Below, piece by piece: positions 16,401 through 33,331 of a stretch of 64,000 bases of DNA. Both the position numbers and the translations under genes were made by a program. Position 1 is the stretch's first letter; every line of letters begins with the position of its first letter. Source of the stretch: Hoplostethus atlanticus (lineage: Eukaryota > Chordata > Actinopteri > Trachichthyiformes > Trachichthyidae); the NCBI GenBank assembly GCA_034670405.1, contig JAXDDX010000035.1, positions 2,675,001-2,739,000 of the forward strand, in the 5' to 3' direction. The notes under the pieces were generated by a model. That model did no database searches and had not been told where the DNA came from. It saw only the letters and a list, made by a program, of their open reading frames with translations.

Positions 16401-18239
16401 CGTGTTAGCTGTTAGCAGCTGCACTGTTTCTGAATGAGTCACTTGACTTGGGCCACTTGGCATTGGTGTCTGAGATGTCTGCCCACTCTCAGGATTCCTC
16501 CTCCCAGGTCTGTGGGTGTGAGTGGACTTTGATTCTAGCAGCTGAACTAGGTGCTTCAATTCATTCCCTGTTCCAGCTATGCACTGGGCAATGGAAGAAA
16601 AAAAAGGTTATTGATTAAAAACAAACTGGAAAGGAGAGCATGAAGTGTTGATTGCATTTTCTTAACCTTTGGGTATGAGAAATTGTCTCTGCACTGAATA
16701 CCAAACGATGTTCCACGTCCTTGCATATACATTTCGTACCTTGCCCTCACTAGGTTTCTCTTTGCTTCCCCCAGTTCTGTTAGCAAAACACCCAGTATGC
16801 CTCAGCGTTGGTTCACTCCCTCTCATTTCCATCAATTCCAAATGTGAAGTGAAACTGCTACGTAGTGGTTTCAGTTATTTCAAGATTGGACATTGAACTT
16901 TTTAAAGAATTATTGAACCCTTTTCCAAAAAAAAGAGTTCCTGTACAGTGGTGGTCATATTGGACAACATTGTCAGAGACCAGCTGATTGCATTTCAAAA
17001 CTTACAACTCTGCCACCTCAGTAATATTGAATAGACCTGGTTTATATATGTGCTGTTTTAAATGGAGATTGTCAATTTCATCATGATCCATTTGATCAAT
17101 TTTGTGTTTATATAAATTCAGTGTGTTAGTTAGCTAGCTAACCATAGCATCTAGTCAGCTTACTATCACGGTATGGCTGTCAGTTGCACAGTAGCTAACG
17201 TTAGCTGTTTAGTACCTAGTAGTGGGTTTGTTAAGTTAGCATGCTAGGTTAGGTTAGGTTTACTGACACTAACTACATCTGGCTATGGTACATCTCCTAG
17301 TAAAATACCCCACCATAATAGTGAAGAAGGAGGTCGTCGGAAAATCAAGGGGGAAACAGAATCAATTATAAGTGTGTGTTTTCTATACTAGGCATTTGAC
17401 CAGGACTGCAACCCCTTCGTTCCTGCTGCCTTCACTGTGGTCATAAATTACTTCCTGCAATAATGGGATATAACAGGGAGGTCAAATGGCGTGAACCCCG
17501 CAGCGAACACATGATTGGATAATACACAGATGGCACATACTGGGGAGATGAGCATCTGTCAGTGTGGAGAGACAACTGCTTTTGTTTGAGATTCTCAGGG
17601 CCTCAAGGATTTCAGGAGACAACCCTGATCAGCGTCCCTTGGGGTCATTATCCTCCCCATAGTTGTCTGTCTGAGGTATGATCATTGGAATAAGGCCGGT
17701 GTCTGCTCCAATGTGGAGCAATTATTTGATGGTTGGGAGGTACTCCAACCCCCCACTGGGCTTCTCTGTTTATTATCAGAGGGCTGCAGAAATGATTCCT
17801 GTTGCTCTCAGCAGCAAACACTAAGAGGTTTATATATTTTAATCAAATAAGCATTTTCAAACAACACATTTCTGCACTCAATATTCCCTATATTGAGATA
17901 GTTTTCTTATTTTGAGGATGCCACTGTATATTCTTGATCTTATTTATTTATTATTTTACTCATTTATTCATGATCATTTTTTTTATTATCGACACATTGT
18001 GGTTCATCTCCCTCAATCGAAAGTGACACAGCATTTAGATTGATCTTACATGGGCAAATCTGTATTGATTGATTAGACAGCACAGCTGACCCGATATCCT
18101 TTCCTACACTTGTCTGAGGCTGACTCATCGTCCTCTGTCCTGCAGAAGAACAGAACACCTTTATCTAAATACCTCCTGTCTCCTCCCTGTCCTCTCTGTC
18201 TGTCTTCCTCTTTATTTTTGATACATAACGATGTTTCTT

Positions 18240-18298
18240 TCTGTTTCTCTCTCTCTCCCCCCCCCCTCTCTCTCCCTCTCTCCCTCTCTCTCTCTCTT
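18240..18298. repeat. C/T-rich simple repeat
   Basis: Polypyrimidine tract of CT units with a C-run inside. Confidence 0.85.
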
Positions 18299-18431
18299 CA
18301 GCTTGACTACAGGGCAACTTTCTAAGGAATGTGTGTAACATGGGAGAGCCCTCAGTCCTGCCTCTCCAGCAGCTGGCTAATTATTAATGGCTTAATGTGT
18401 CTTCTCAGGGATATGTCAAAGTTCAGTCTCC

Positions 18432-18433
<2 letters not shown>

Positions 18434-18462
<29 letters not shown>
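18434..18462. repeat. (GT)n microsatellite
   Basis: About 14 GT units, ending in gcgtgc. Confidence 0.9.
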
Positions 18463-18466
<4 letters not shown>

Positions 18467-19374
18467 CAGGGTGTGCGGAAAAGGCGTGGTGAGCCACATG
18501 ATGTGTCATGGTTACAGGTGCACAGTTACCCTCATAGACTCTCAGTTTTGTGACAGTTCTCCCGAAGGCTTTCAAAAATTGCTTGGCGTGACGCTCTCAA
18601 GGACTTAGCCGCCGCAGAGAGGAGGGACCAGGTTCAGTAACTGCATTAATCTGTTATGACACAGCCGAATGTTTACCTTTAGACAAACTTGTATAAAATC
18701 TGAATTTGTAGTTGTGAGCTTCCCTCGACCGCTTACGTGGTAGCTCTCTTGTAGTGTGTCAGCACCAGTTGCCAGGTCAAATTCCTTGTCGACCTGTTGT
18801 AGCGATTCTAATGAATGAGATTTTTTTTGCTTTACTGTGCAGATGTTATTTCAAAATGATCGTGGTCATTAAACAAGTTACCTCGGTTGAAATAGAAAAA
18901 CGTTTACCTCAATTCTTGCCTTACCTGATTGAAGTTATGCTTTTGAAGTATCCTGAATGAGTGTGTGGCAAACTGTTGTATGCCATCATGGCAAAAATGA
19001 CCTTGGACGCCATCTGTATGTTTGCTCAGCAAACAGTTACATGTCTGTGAGTGAATGTAAATGAAATATGTGGTCAGCCACTTTATGGCTATTTTCCTGT
19101 GCTTGTTTTTCTTATGCAAACAGAACCTCTTTGATTCCTCTCTCCTCTCTCCGTTGCATTGTTAGTCAGTGCCAGTTGGTTATTTCAGGTCACCTGAGGA
19201 TCACCTGTTTCCTGTGTGGATAATTGGCCCCACAGTACCCCCACTTTCTATAATTGATGCTAGAGGAATGAGTTTCAGTTATTCCACCGGCTGGTTGCTG
19301 TGGCTTTGACCCTTGAACTCATTTTCTGTGTCTTGAAATGGTGGCGTTCCATGGATATAAGATAGGAGTGACCT

Positions 19375-19700
19375 TTTTAGCCTTTATTGAACCAGGGGGA
19401 TTTTGCTGAACACGCCTACTCTTTTCCAGCAGTGCCCTACTTCACATTCATGCAGTAACACACATTCATACCCGTGAACTCCTCAGAACAACTACAGTCT
19501 TCTGCTGAGCGACTCCACCAGAACAGCTGAGGATAAAGAGCCTTAGGCCAAGGCCACATCAATAATAGTAGTTGCTGGAGGAGGGGAGAGCCTTACCGAT
19601 TTACTTTCCCCATCCAGGTTTTCTCTAGCTGGTCTGGGGATTCAAACCGGCATCCTTTGAGTTTCAACCCAATTTCTCTAACCTTCTAAAAGCCTAAAAA
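19375..19700 (-). mobile_element. tRNA-derived SINE-like copy, reverse orientation
   Basis: The segment contains GGTCTGGGGATTCAAACCGG (a B-box-like GGTTTGAATCC on the minus strand) followed by TTTCTCTAACCTT. This is the layout of the promoter half of a fish tRNA-derived SINE read backwards. The preceding sequence (AGAGCCTTAGGCCAAGGCCACAT and on) matches my memory of the body of this SINE type. Exact borders and family are not fixed, and no clear target duplication was found. Confidence 0.55.
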
Positions 19701-20272
19701 GCAAATATCTAGTCTCTAGCATAGAAGTGGGCTGAGTATCCTGCCTTGGTTTGCAGGGTTGGGTACATCCTGACCATTAGTAATACTAGTGTTTGTGAAA
19801 GCTGGGGTCCCGCATGCTTCATAAAGTAGATTCCTTGATGCGGCCAGTGATAAGATAACACTTTAGAAGTCCTCAGACATTGATCTGGAGTTCATGTCCT
19901 TTGCTGTATCCAACTATCTCAAGGTGCAAAACACACTACACAGGAAGTGCTTGCTCAGGCCTGGAATAGTGGTGCAGCTTCGTATCGATCTATGTGTTTT
20001 ATAATCTTATTGTCTTGACAGTGATCTAGGATTAGATCAAACCTTCCTCCAGGTGAGTCAGGTTGGTCATCTCCTCTATCTGTTTACACAGTGATGTGAA
20101 TAATTGATGAATGTGGCTCTATATATAGGACCTGAATCTGATGAGGGCAGCAGCTGAGTCTGTCCTGAGGGAAAGGGGAAAAGGAAAATGCTGCATTTGA
20201 CAAATGCGACCAAGATCTCAAGCAGAGGTGTTTGGGCTTGGAAGTCAGAGGGCAGCTCCAGTGAGAGATAAC

Positions 20273-20279
<7 letters not shown>

Positions 20280-20344
<65 letters not shown>
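20280..20344. repeat. (TG)n microsatellite
   Basis: About 32 uninterrupted TG units, the longest dinucleotide run in the window, preceded by a short TA run. Confidence 0.97.
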
Positions 20345-20346
<2 letters not shown>

Positions 20347-20734
20347 GGTGTTTTAGATAAAGTAGGCTATTAATTGACCTCTGTCCAATTAGATGTGTGG
20401 TGATGTGTGGCTGTTTGCTTGCTGTTTGTAGCCTAATTGCTCTCAACATTTATTGGAAAATGTCAACAGGCTTTTCATGTTCCTGCAGTCTTTTGTCTCA
20501 AAACAGTTTTGAAGAGGAGTGCACTAGTGTGTGTCAGTGTCTTAACTTTGTAGCCCAATCATGAAAGTTACATTGGTATTAAGTCTCACATGATATAATT
20601 TACCTCTGGTTTTGGATGACTAAAACAAGTATGTTATTGATTTATGATTCCTATTTGGACATGAGTAAATGAAAATGAGGAGATAACCATGAATGACTAC
20701 GTAAGACATATTGCAAACAACTGCCTCTTGTGTT

Positions 20735-20965
20735 GAATCACAGTGTTTTAGTAAATGTTTTCAGTTTGGTACATAAAGGTATCCTGGCTGAAGGACACTT
20801 TGGAGGCTTGGCCTCTGCTGATAAAGGATTGAACCAGCAGTGTTTCAACTACTGGCCGACCTCCCTAACTAACCTGCAAATTCAACTGCCCAAAATATCT
20901 TTAATGCCATATGCCATTTTGTGGATGCTTTTGTCCATAGCGTCTTACAAATATAGGCTGCCATT
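20735..20965 (-). mobile_element. SINE-like copy with L2-type tail, reverse orientation
   Basis: It contains GGATTGAACCAGCAG, then CTACTGGCCGACCTCCCTAA, and ends TGGATGCTTTTGTCCATAGC with GTCTTAC. The last piece is the reverse complement of the GTAAG(T)CGCTTTGGATAAAAGC tail shared by many fish SINEs and L2-type LINEs. The borders are approximate. The 80-aa ORF across it is a by-product. Confidence 0.6.
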
Positions 20966-23330
20966 CCTCTAGGACTGAGCAGTGCCAGTTACACCCAACC
21001 TTGACTCTGATTCACAGTGTTAATAAATATCTATTTTAAAGCCGGTCATTGATGAATGACCATCAATGTCATCCTTAGTCAAGTATCCAATACAGCAGAA
21101 GAAATGTTCCCTGTTCCCTGTTCTACAGCTGAGATTCTTTTGTCGCCATGTGTTCAGTGGAGTCACTAGAGTTTAAAATGTGAATATCCGTTTGCCATGT
21201 TCCAGCCTGCTGTGATTTGATGCTTGCCTGGAAGATGGTGACCCGATTGAATACACTTAAATTAGCTTTTGTTTGATTCTGTCTTTCATTCTCGTCTTTT
21301 TTGCCAAGAACTTCAGTACGAAGAACCGGCTTTAAACCAATTTCTCCTCTTTTTTTCCACGGAGAGCTTGAGGAGGGATTCCCAGTGCAGATACATGCTT
21401 TCTACAATGGGTGCATGAAAGCAAGAATAGGAGGTGTGCAGAAATGTGTTTTTCTACAAGGCTGCTTTTGAAGTGAAGTTCACCAAACAGTGCAATTTCT
21501 CATGGGAGGTGGGAAGTGTAACTTACTAGCCTACTGTTCTAATTTCACACTGCATCTAGCTCGGCTGGTAATGCAGCAGAAGAACAAACTAGGCCTGGCA
21601 TGTTTGATGCATCTTGAAAGGATATAATCATCAAAAACCTTTTATATTATTGTATATTGTCCTGATACTATTGATTTCTGCTTGAAGGGATAGAGGGGGG
21701 GTATTGTTTTTATTCCTACGACTTCTAATCTCCTCTGTGGCCAAGAATCCAACTAATCTATCAGAACATATTCTGCTTCGTGTGCTTTTGGGTTTACTTG
21801 AAGTCATATTTTTGCATCGTATGGGGTGTATTGCTTGCCGCGGGGGACTGGTGCTGAGGCGCAGACCTGTTCTTCTACTGCAGTGGAATTTTACTGTTGT
21901 TCCCACTGTGGCCTCCTGATCACCATCCCCACCCCACCAGTCAAAACCCTGGCCTGTCTGCCTCCCCTCCCTCCCCGCCCTGTCCTGTTCAGTACTCAAT
22001 TCAACGCTCCATCCAGAGGCGATCAATCAACGGGGAAACAGACTCATCCGCTCTGAACCACCTGCTCTCTGCGGTCCACCGGGTCTTCTCTCATCGTGAC
22101 AGCTCGCCCTGCATCATGCCAGTCTGTGAGGCAGGGCGATCGGCCTCCAGCTGGGACTGTGACAGAAGTCTCCCTCCTCCTGCTCTGAGGGCATTGCTGT
22201 GATCAGTCTATTGTTCCTTTGGTTTTTGGAACGCACAGGATGTCTTACTTCTGGACTGTTAATGAAAACTATAGTCTCAATATCTTCTTTTTGCTTGTAA
22301 TGTTTGTGACTTGGACTTATTCTGGTGTTCTGGTGTTGCACTCATAAGTTTCTCTGGATAAGGTGATGCCTATAAAGTTATTAGTTTTGGCTGCTTGATA
22401 GTACTGCAGCTACTTTCACCTTAACTTAACTTTAACTCTTAGCTAATAGCTTGTCATTTATGGCTGCTATATCAAGAGCATGGACTTGCCCTCTGGCCCT
22501 AATGCATTTTAAAAACAGCTTATATCTCCTTTTGGTCAGCTTCCAATGGGTTAGGTTAGCTTTCTTATCCCTTCATATGTGCTTGATCTTGTTGTAATCT
22601 CTCTTTAGTTATTCCTATCTTTCCCTTAATGGAGTTTTTTAAAGGCAGTAAGAATTTCAGGTACGTTGCAATCGCTTAAGAGGTCTCTATGTACTCATAT
22701 GCTGTAGGAATGTCCATTACAGGTTTCTCAAATACTTTAATGAGCCAAAATCTCTACACGTCCTTTCACCTCCTGCAGCTCTCCTCCTCCTCCTGTCTTC
22801 CTTCCTCCCCTCCCACTTCAGTAATAATCCCTAGTTAGTGCTACTTTCATGGCGGCAATCTCTGTTTTCAACTGATGGATATCTTATTTTGAAATGAAAA
22901 TCAGTTAGAGCTTATGAACAACTTCAACTTAAATGTATCTACCAGCTCTCTCCCCGCGACACATCTCTTCACCCCAAACAGTTTTCACACTTCATGCTAC
23001 TGTATCCATGATGCTACAGTATCCACAATGCTGTGCATGAGGACCAACCATCATCCCTGTGGTTTGTCACCACACCCCCCACCCCCTCTATGTCTCTCCC
23101 TCCTCTCTGTCTCCCTTGCCTCCTACTCTGTCTGAGCCATTCAAGCAAAACACCAGGATTATCCCTCGGTCATTGAGAAACACACACACACCCACAGACA
23201 CACACACTGCTCCCATGCAGTGCCCCAGGCAGGAGGATCTCAGATCACAGATCAGAGTGACCGGCTCCTATTCCCTGCTCAGTGCGCTGATGCACCCTCA
23301 CTCAGTCAGAGAGAACGATGGGCTGCGCTG
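20966..23330. other. Intergenic, upstream of the pacsin1 promoter candidate
   Basis: No exon is supported. Overlapping short ORFs on both strands at 21631-22202 carry no domain and are composition effects of a C-rich stretch. The segment 22770-23240 is increasingly C-rich and approaches a CpG-containing region. Confidence 0.45.
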
Positions 23331-23447
23331 AACAAAAATAAACGGACAGGAGGGGAGGGAAGAGGGGCTGAGTGCTAGAGGAGCCCACGTGTCTCTTTCT
23401 CAGCGCTGTTGCCCTAGCCGCCGCGGCGCGTTAATGGAGGACTGGGG
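23331..23447 (+). promoter_or_regulatory. pacsin1: Candidate pacsin1 promoter and non-coding first exon
   Basis: A GC-rich patch (CCGCCGCGGCGCG at about 23419-23430) and a CACGTG E-box precede ACTGGGG|gtaagc, a strong donor at 23448. This is the most promoter-like sequence between rps10 and the pacsin1 start codon. The first coding exon begins with an acceptor at 27368, so an upstream non-coding exon is required. The 5' end is a guess, and the assignment to pacsin1 is inference. Confidence 0.4.
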
Positions 23448-24288
23448 GTAAGCTTTTGTTGCTCTGGCGGAGGCTGTGCTCTCCCTCTCTCTGGGTGCGT
23501 TGACGCCCTTTGTCTCGGTCGGGCAGAGGGGTTTTGTGCTCTGCGTTGATGCATCTAGCTTGCTGTGCCGGGGAGTTGGGGGTTTGGTGTCTGGCGCTTG
23601 GTTAAGGAGGGATGGGGATTCCCGATGCTCTTGAGCCTCTATTTGTGAGGATGTGGATGATAGTGTTCAGACTGCAGGTTGGTAAACGAGGCTAAAACTT
23701 GTTTTGCTTTCATATCACTGAAGAATGGATCCAAGCAGTGTGATGGGGACTACATATTGGAGGCTGCTGCCAATGTTTTTGGTTTTGGTGGGTAGTTGTT
23801 AGTGTGTTGTTTTGTTTGTCCAGGCAAGTAGTGGGCAATGCATTCTTCATTAGAAACACAGTCACATTTATTGGATAAATTCTATTCTATTCTATTCTAT
23901 TTGAATTGTAGATATTGCACACGCTTTACTTGTTGGCTTTGCTAATAGCTAGTCAGTGCTGTGTGGAGGAGCTGAGCTAAGCAAGGGCTACCCTGAACAA
24001 AAGCCCCCTCTCGTCATGTCGCTAATGGATTAACCAAGCATGGTTAAGACCCAGTTTTCTATATCCACTCCATGCTATAGCCAGACACGGCATCTATTTT
24101 AACCAAGGGTTGGTTAGACTGCTGATGAAATTCCCCTGATTAACTGGATTTGGGATATCGGAGTCAGTACCTCACTTTCCTCTCCCATTTCATCTCTCCC
24201 CTCCATTGTCAAAAGAGTTCCTCCATCCATTGGTCCATGGTTGACCCAAATACCCATGCAGCTCCCACCCCTCCCCCTGACCCCCTAT

Positions 24289-24293
<5 letters not shown>

Positions 24294-24328
<35 letters not shown>

Positions 24329-24341
24329 TCTCTCTCTCTCT
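24294..24341. repeat. (CT)n microsatellite
   Basis: Slightly interrupted CT repeat. Confidence 0.9.
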
Positions 24342-25303
24342 ATTGTTTCCTGTGTGTCTCTCCCACATCCGACCCTTCATCAACAGCACTGGCTTATGTA
24401 TGGCTTAGCTTTGTTTTGTGTGTTGTTTGTCAATAGTGAGACAATGATGTGGATGCACTGATCAACTGTTTCTTGAACTATCTTGCCGCGTGAAATAAAG
24501 GGATTTTTACGTGCAGAAATCTGCTAGCAACAAAGGAACAAAATTCGTATTATTTCAGCAATGTCTGTTTCAGTGTAAGGTACAGGCACAAAGCCATCAT
24601 GCGTTGTGTCAAACTTTATCGGTCAGAAAGTCACATATTCAGTCAAACCCTGCAGCAGAAATGACCTCACTACCTCACATCTCAACCCAGGCATCTCTAT
24701 AACATCGCAGAACAAGACCCAACCTAATTCTGTAGCAATAGCATCTATCTATTGTTATTCTGTATACCAATACAGACTCAGGAAAACGTCTTTAGCGTCA
24801 CCTGCCGATTTCAACGCAGCTAGAAGAGTATTGCCAAATACTAATTCCCTCCTTGTTGTTGTTTTGTTGTCATTTAGTCTCTGTTATCCAATTTAGTTGG
24901 GTCTTTGCTTGTCATCTTGATCTTGAGCTTTTGTAATTTATCATTATTTTTTATCGCTTTGCAAATGGCTAAAAAAAATAAACTAAAGTAAACTGCACCT
25001 CTTAGGTTTTCACTTTCTGATCAAGCTCAGCTAAAATGGATGATCACAGCATTTTTTTTCTTAGTGTATATTTAAGGTTAGGGCTCGGTGTAGCTCCAGT
25101 TAAGATCAGGGTTGAGGTCAGGGTTAGGTTTACAAGCAACTGATGAAAATGAGCTCAGAATCGGCAGCTAAGCTAGAAAGTAACAACTGCATTACTGTTG
25201 TATTTGTTAAACAGAAATGTTCTTGTTTTTGCAATGTCTTGTATTTTATATATTGTATTGTTTCAGTGTTCTTCACATTGCCCTTGGGTAAACCTTTTAA
25301 ACA

Positions 25304-25334
<31 letters not shown>

Positions 25335-25342
25335 AATAATAA
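25304..25342. repeat. (ATT)n followed by (AAT)n
   Basis: About nine ATT units followed directly by about four AAT units; the two halves can pair as a hairpin. Confidence 0.9.
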
Positions 25343-25708
25343 GCCCACAATGAAGACGTCCAACAAATGATATGTCTAAATCAAGACATGTAAAATGGCG
25401 CAACCTCTCAGGAAACCAGGGAACTTGAAATGTATCTTCTACTAGCCAGCAACATAACAGTGCATCAGCCAGGGCATAAGACGTTCCCTTTTGAAATTGC
25501 AGTGTAGGCCGAGAGCTGAGCCATGCTGTGGAGGTGGGCAAGGCACTGATGATGCTGCAGCGGCACGGCGCTTATGTGAGCATGTTCAGTCTGTGTCTGG
25601 CTTTGCTCATCATCACTAAAGGTCTGCAGTCAATTAGGTATAGATCACCGTCCTCTTATTCTCCAGATGAGTCCACACAAACTGCTAATCGGCTAAGGAA
25701 ACGTATTA

Positions 25709-25860
25709 GGCCACAGTTTCTCAAACTGTGGCCCAGGGGCCGGTGCTGGTCCCTGGGATGTTGCCAGGTGGTTCCTCAGCTGGTGATCTGGTAGTCTGTT
25801 CCTCACTATTCACTTTTAGTTTTAATGCAGGTGTTTTTATTGTTACTGGTCCCTGTGCTG
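25709..25860. mobile_element. hAT-like MITE remnant with a terminal hairpin (candidate)
   Basis: It begins with a perfect 11-bp inverted repeat, GGCCACAGTTT ctc AAACTGTGGCC (25709-25733). It continues CCAGGGGCCGGTGCTGGTCC, which resembles the TTTCTCAAACTGTGG...GGGCC ends of hAT-type elements. No matching second end or target duplication was located, so it is at best a fragment. Confidence 0.3.
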
Positions 25861-25990
25861 TCTGGCTGATATAGACATGGAGTGTTCTCTATTAGGTATA
25901 ATTTAACAAATCGGCGTTTGTTTTAATGCAATGTCACTAACTGTCCCTATGAGGAAACATGAGTGTATATCTCTGTCTATCTGGATAAAT

Positions 25991-26016
25991 AGACAGACAG
26001 ACAGACAGACAGACAG
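25991..26016. repeat. (ACAG)n tetranucleotide repeat
   Basis: About six ACAG units. Confidence 0.9.
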
Positions 26017-27434
26017 GTTTGAACTATTTTGTCCAGGCTCCAGTTCGTATTGATTATCCCTGCGGGAGTTGGGAACAGTTGGGAACAGTCGGGGACTGAG
26101 TGCCAAGCTAAAATAACACCAGCCCCTGATCTTGTACCAGTGGTTGTACCAGTAGTTTGGCTGCTTTGCGTGTAACGCTTTTCACAAATCATAGCAGCAT
26201 AAAGCCTCCGGATGGCGTTACTCACATAACAGCACCTAATCTTTTCCTTGAGTCCTCCAGACATCATTAACTATGCCAGAGCGATTCATTTCTCCAGCAG
26301 CATAAGGTGTTCCAGTGAGGGCTTGGGGCAATATTAGGTGACTGGGTGGAGGAAGATTACGCTGCAAGTAGAATACAGTAGTCTGACAGAGGTTGTGTCA
26401 TTCGATGACATTGAAAATTAATAGCCAGTCATCAAACCTATCGACAAAGTCATCTCAGGCGAGAAGAGGACAATAGACGGAAGCACTCAGGCGCAGCCGG
26501 TTATGAGGCTGACTGTGGTTTAATAAGTAACTGTCTATGTGATATCATGATTCAAGTGTGTGAATGGAGTGTGTATGATTGGCTTACCCCAAATACAAAA
26601 TCCACGTGCACTTCTGATTTTCTCTGATGGTAATCACTGATCATGTAACAATATGGATTACTTTGTAGTGGCTCACCCACTGCATCATCTAATATCTATC
26701 TTCAAATTGTGCAGCTCGGTGTAGTTCTCGTGATTTTAGTAAGACTATTTATATTTGAAGACGTCATTCCCAGGACACTATGTCCATGTCCATGTCCATT
26801 TTGGGAAAAATGATTAGCCTACCTGAAGTTCATCATTCAATAGAGAATAGAGAGAATGTGACCTATAAAAATGTGATTACTTGGTCAACCAAAGTTACCT
26901 ACTATAATAAGTACCATCATTTGTTTATAATTATGATTTCATAAAGATTTTGTACTGCCTTTTTCTGGTTACATAAATATCTTTGAAAACATTTGTTGGT
27001 ATTCTCAGAGCATCGACAAAATACCTGTTGACATCTAGAGTAAAACCATGATGTTCTGGTGACATGAGCCACAACAGCAGCATTTAACCTGCAGGGTGAG
27101 GGACTCAAACTAACAAATGTTTAGACCTATATCAAATAGCAACGTCATCATAGCATGTTGTTTAGTGTTGAAAGTGGGTTTTTCTGTGAAATTTTTAGAC
27201 TAAACAGATGTAGCAAATATACCCAGAGACAGCCTGTGACCAGATTTATAACTTAAAACTTCAAAGTATCATTTTTGTCTGAATGATTATGCGTCTCACG
27301 TATCCTTATGTGGTTCCGTTGTTCATAATCCCTGTTTTACACTCCTCTGTGCTTGCGTTTGCCTACAGTGCATGAGGAGCGTTACTCTGCTGCAGACCGC
27401 CACAGCCTGAAGCCACTCTGCCAAATCTGGGACC

Positions 27435-33331
<5,897 letters not shown>

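Larger units (their letters stand above)
12297..19370. other. Intergenic / pacsin1 upstream region, first part
   Basis: About 7 kb with no exon I can support. Short ORFs on both strands (for example 12599-12784 and 15336-15602) lack recognisable domains. It contains simple repeats, including CA near 13436-13455, TG at 16350-16398, a C/T-rich tract at 18240-18298 and TG at 18434-18462. Regulatory elements could be hidden but cannot be named. Confidence 0.5.
23448..27368 (+). other. pacsin1: Probable pacsin1 intron 1
   Basis: No exon is seen between the candidate first exon and the coding exon. It holds small simple repeats: TTCTA units at 23880-23902, CT at 24294-24341, ATT at 25304-25332 followed by AAT units, and ACAG at 25991-26016. 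It also contains a perfect hairpin at 25709-25733. Confidence 0.45.

Noticed and set aside
20084-20449. 121-aa ORF with a long His-Thr run
   Set aside because: Translation of the (TG)n repeat on the minus strand.
21631-22202. Three overlapping ORFs of 71-131 aa on both strands
   Set aside because: Several frames are open at once with no domain and no splice-site pattern, which points to base composition and not coding.
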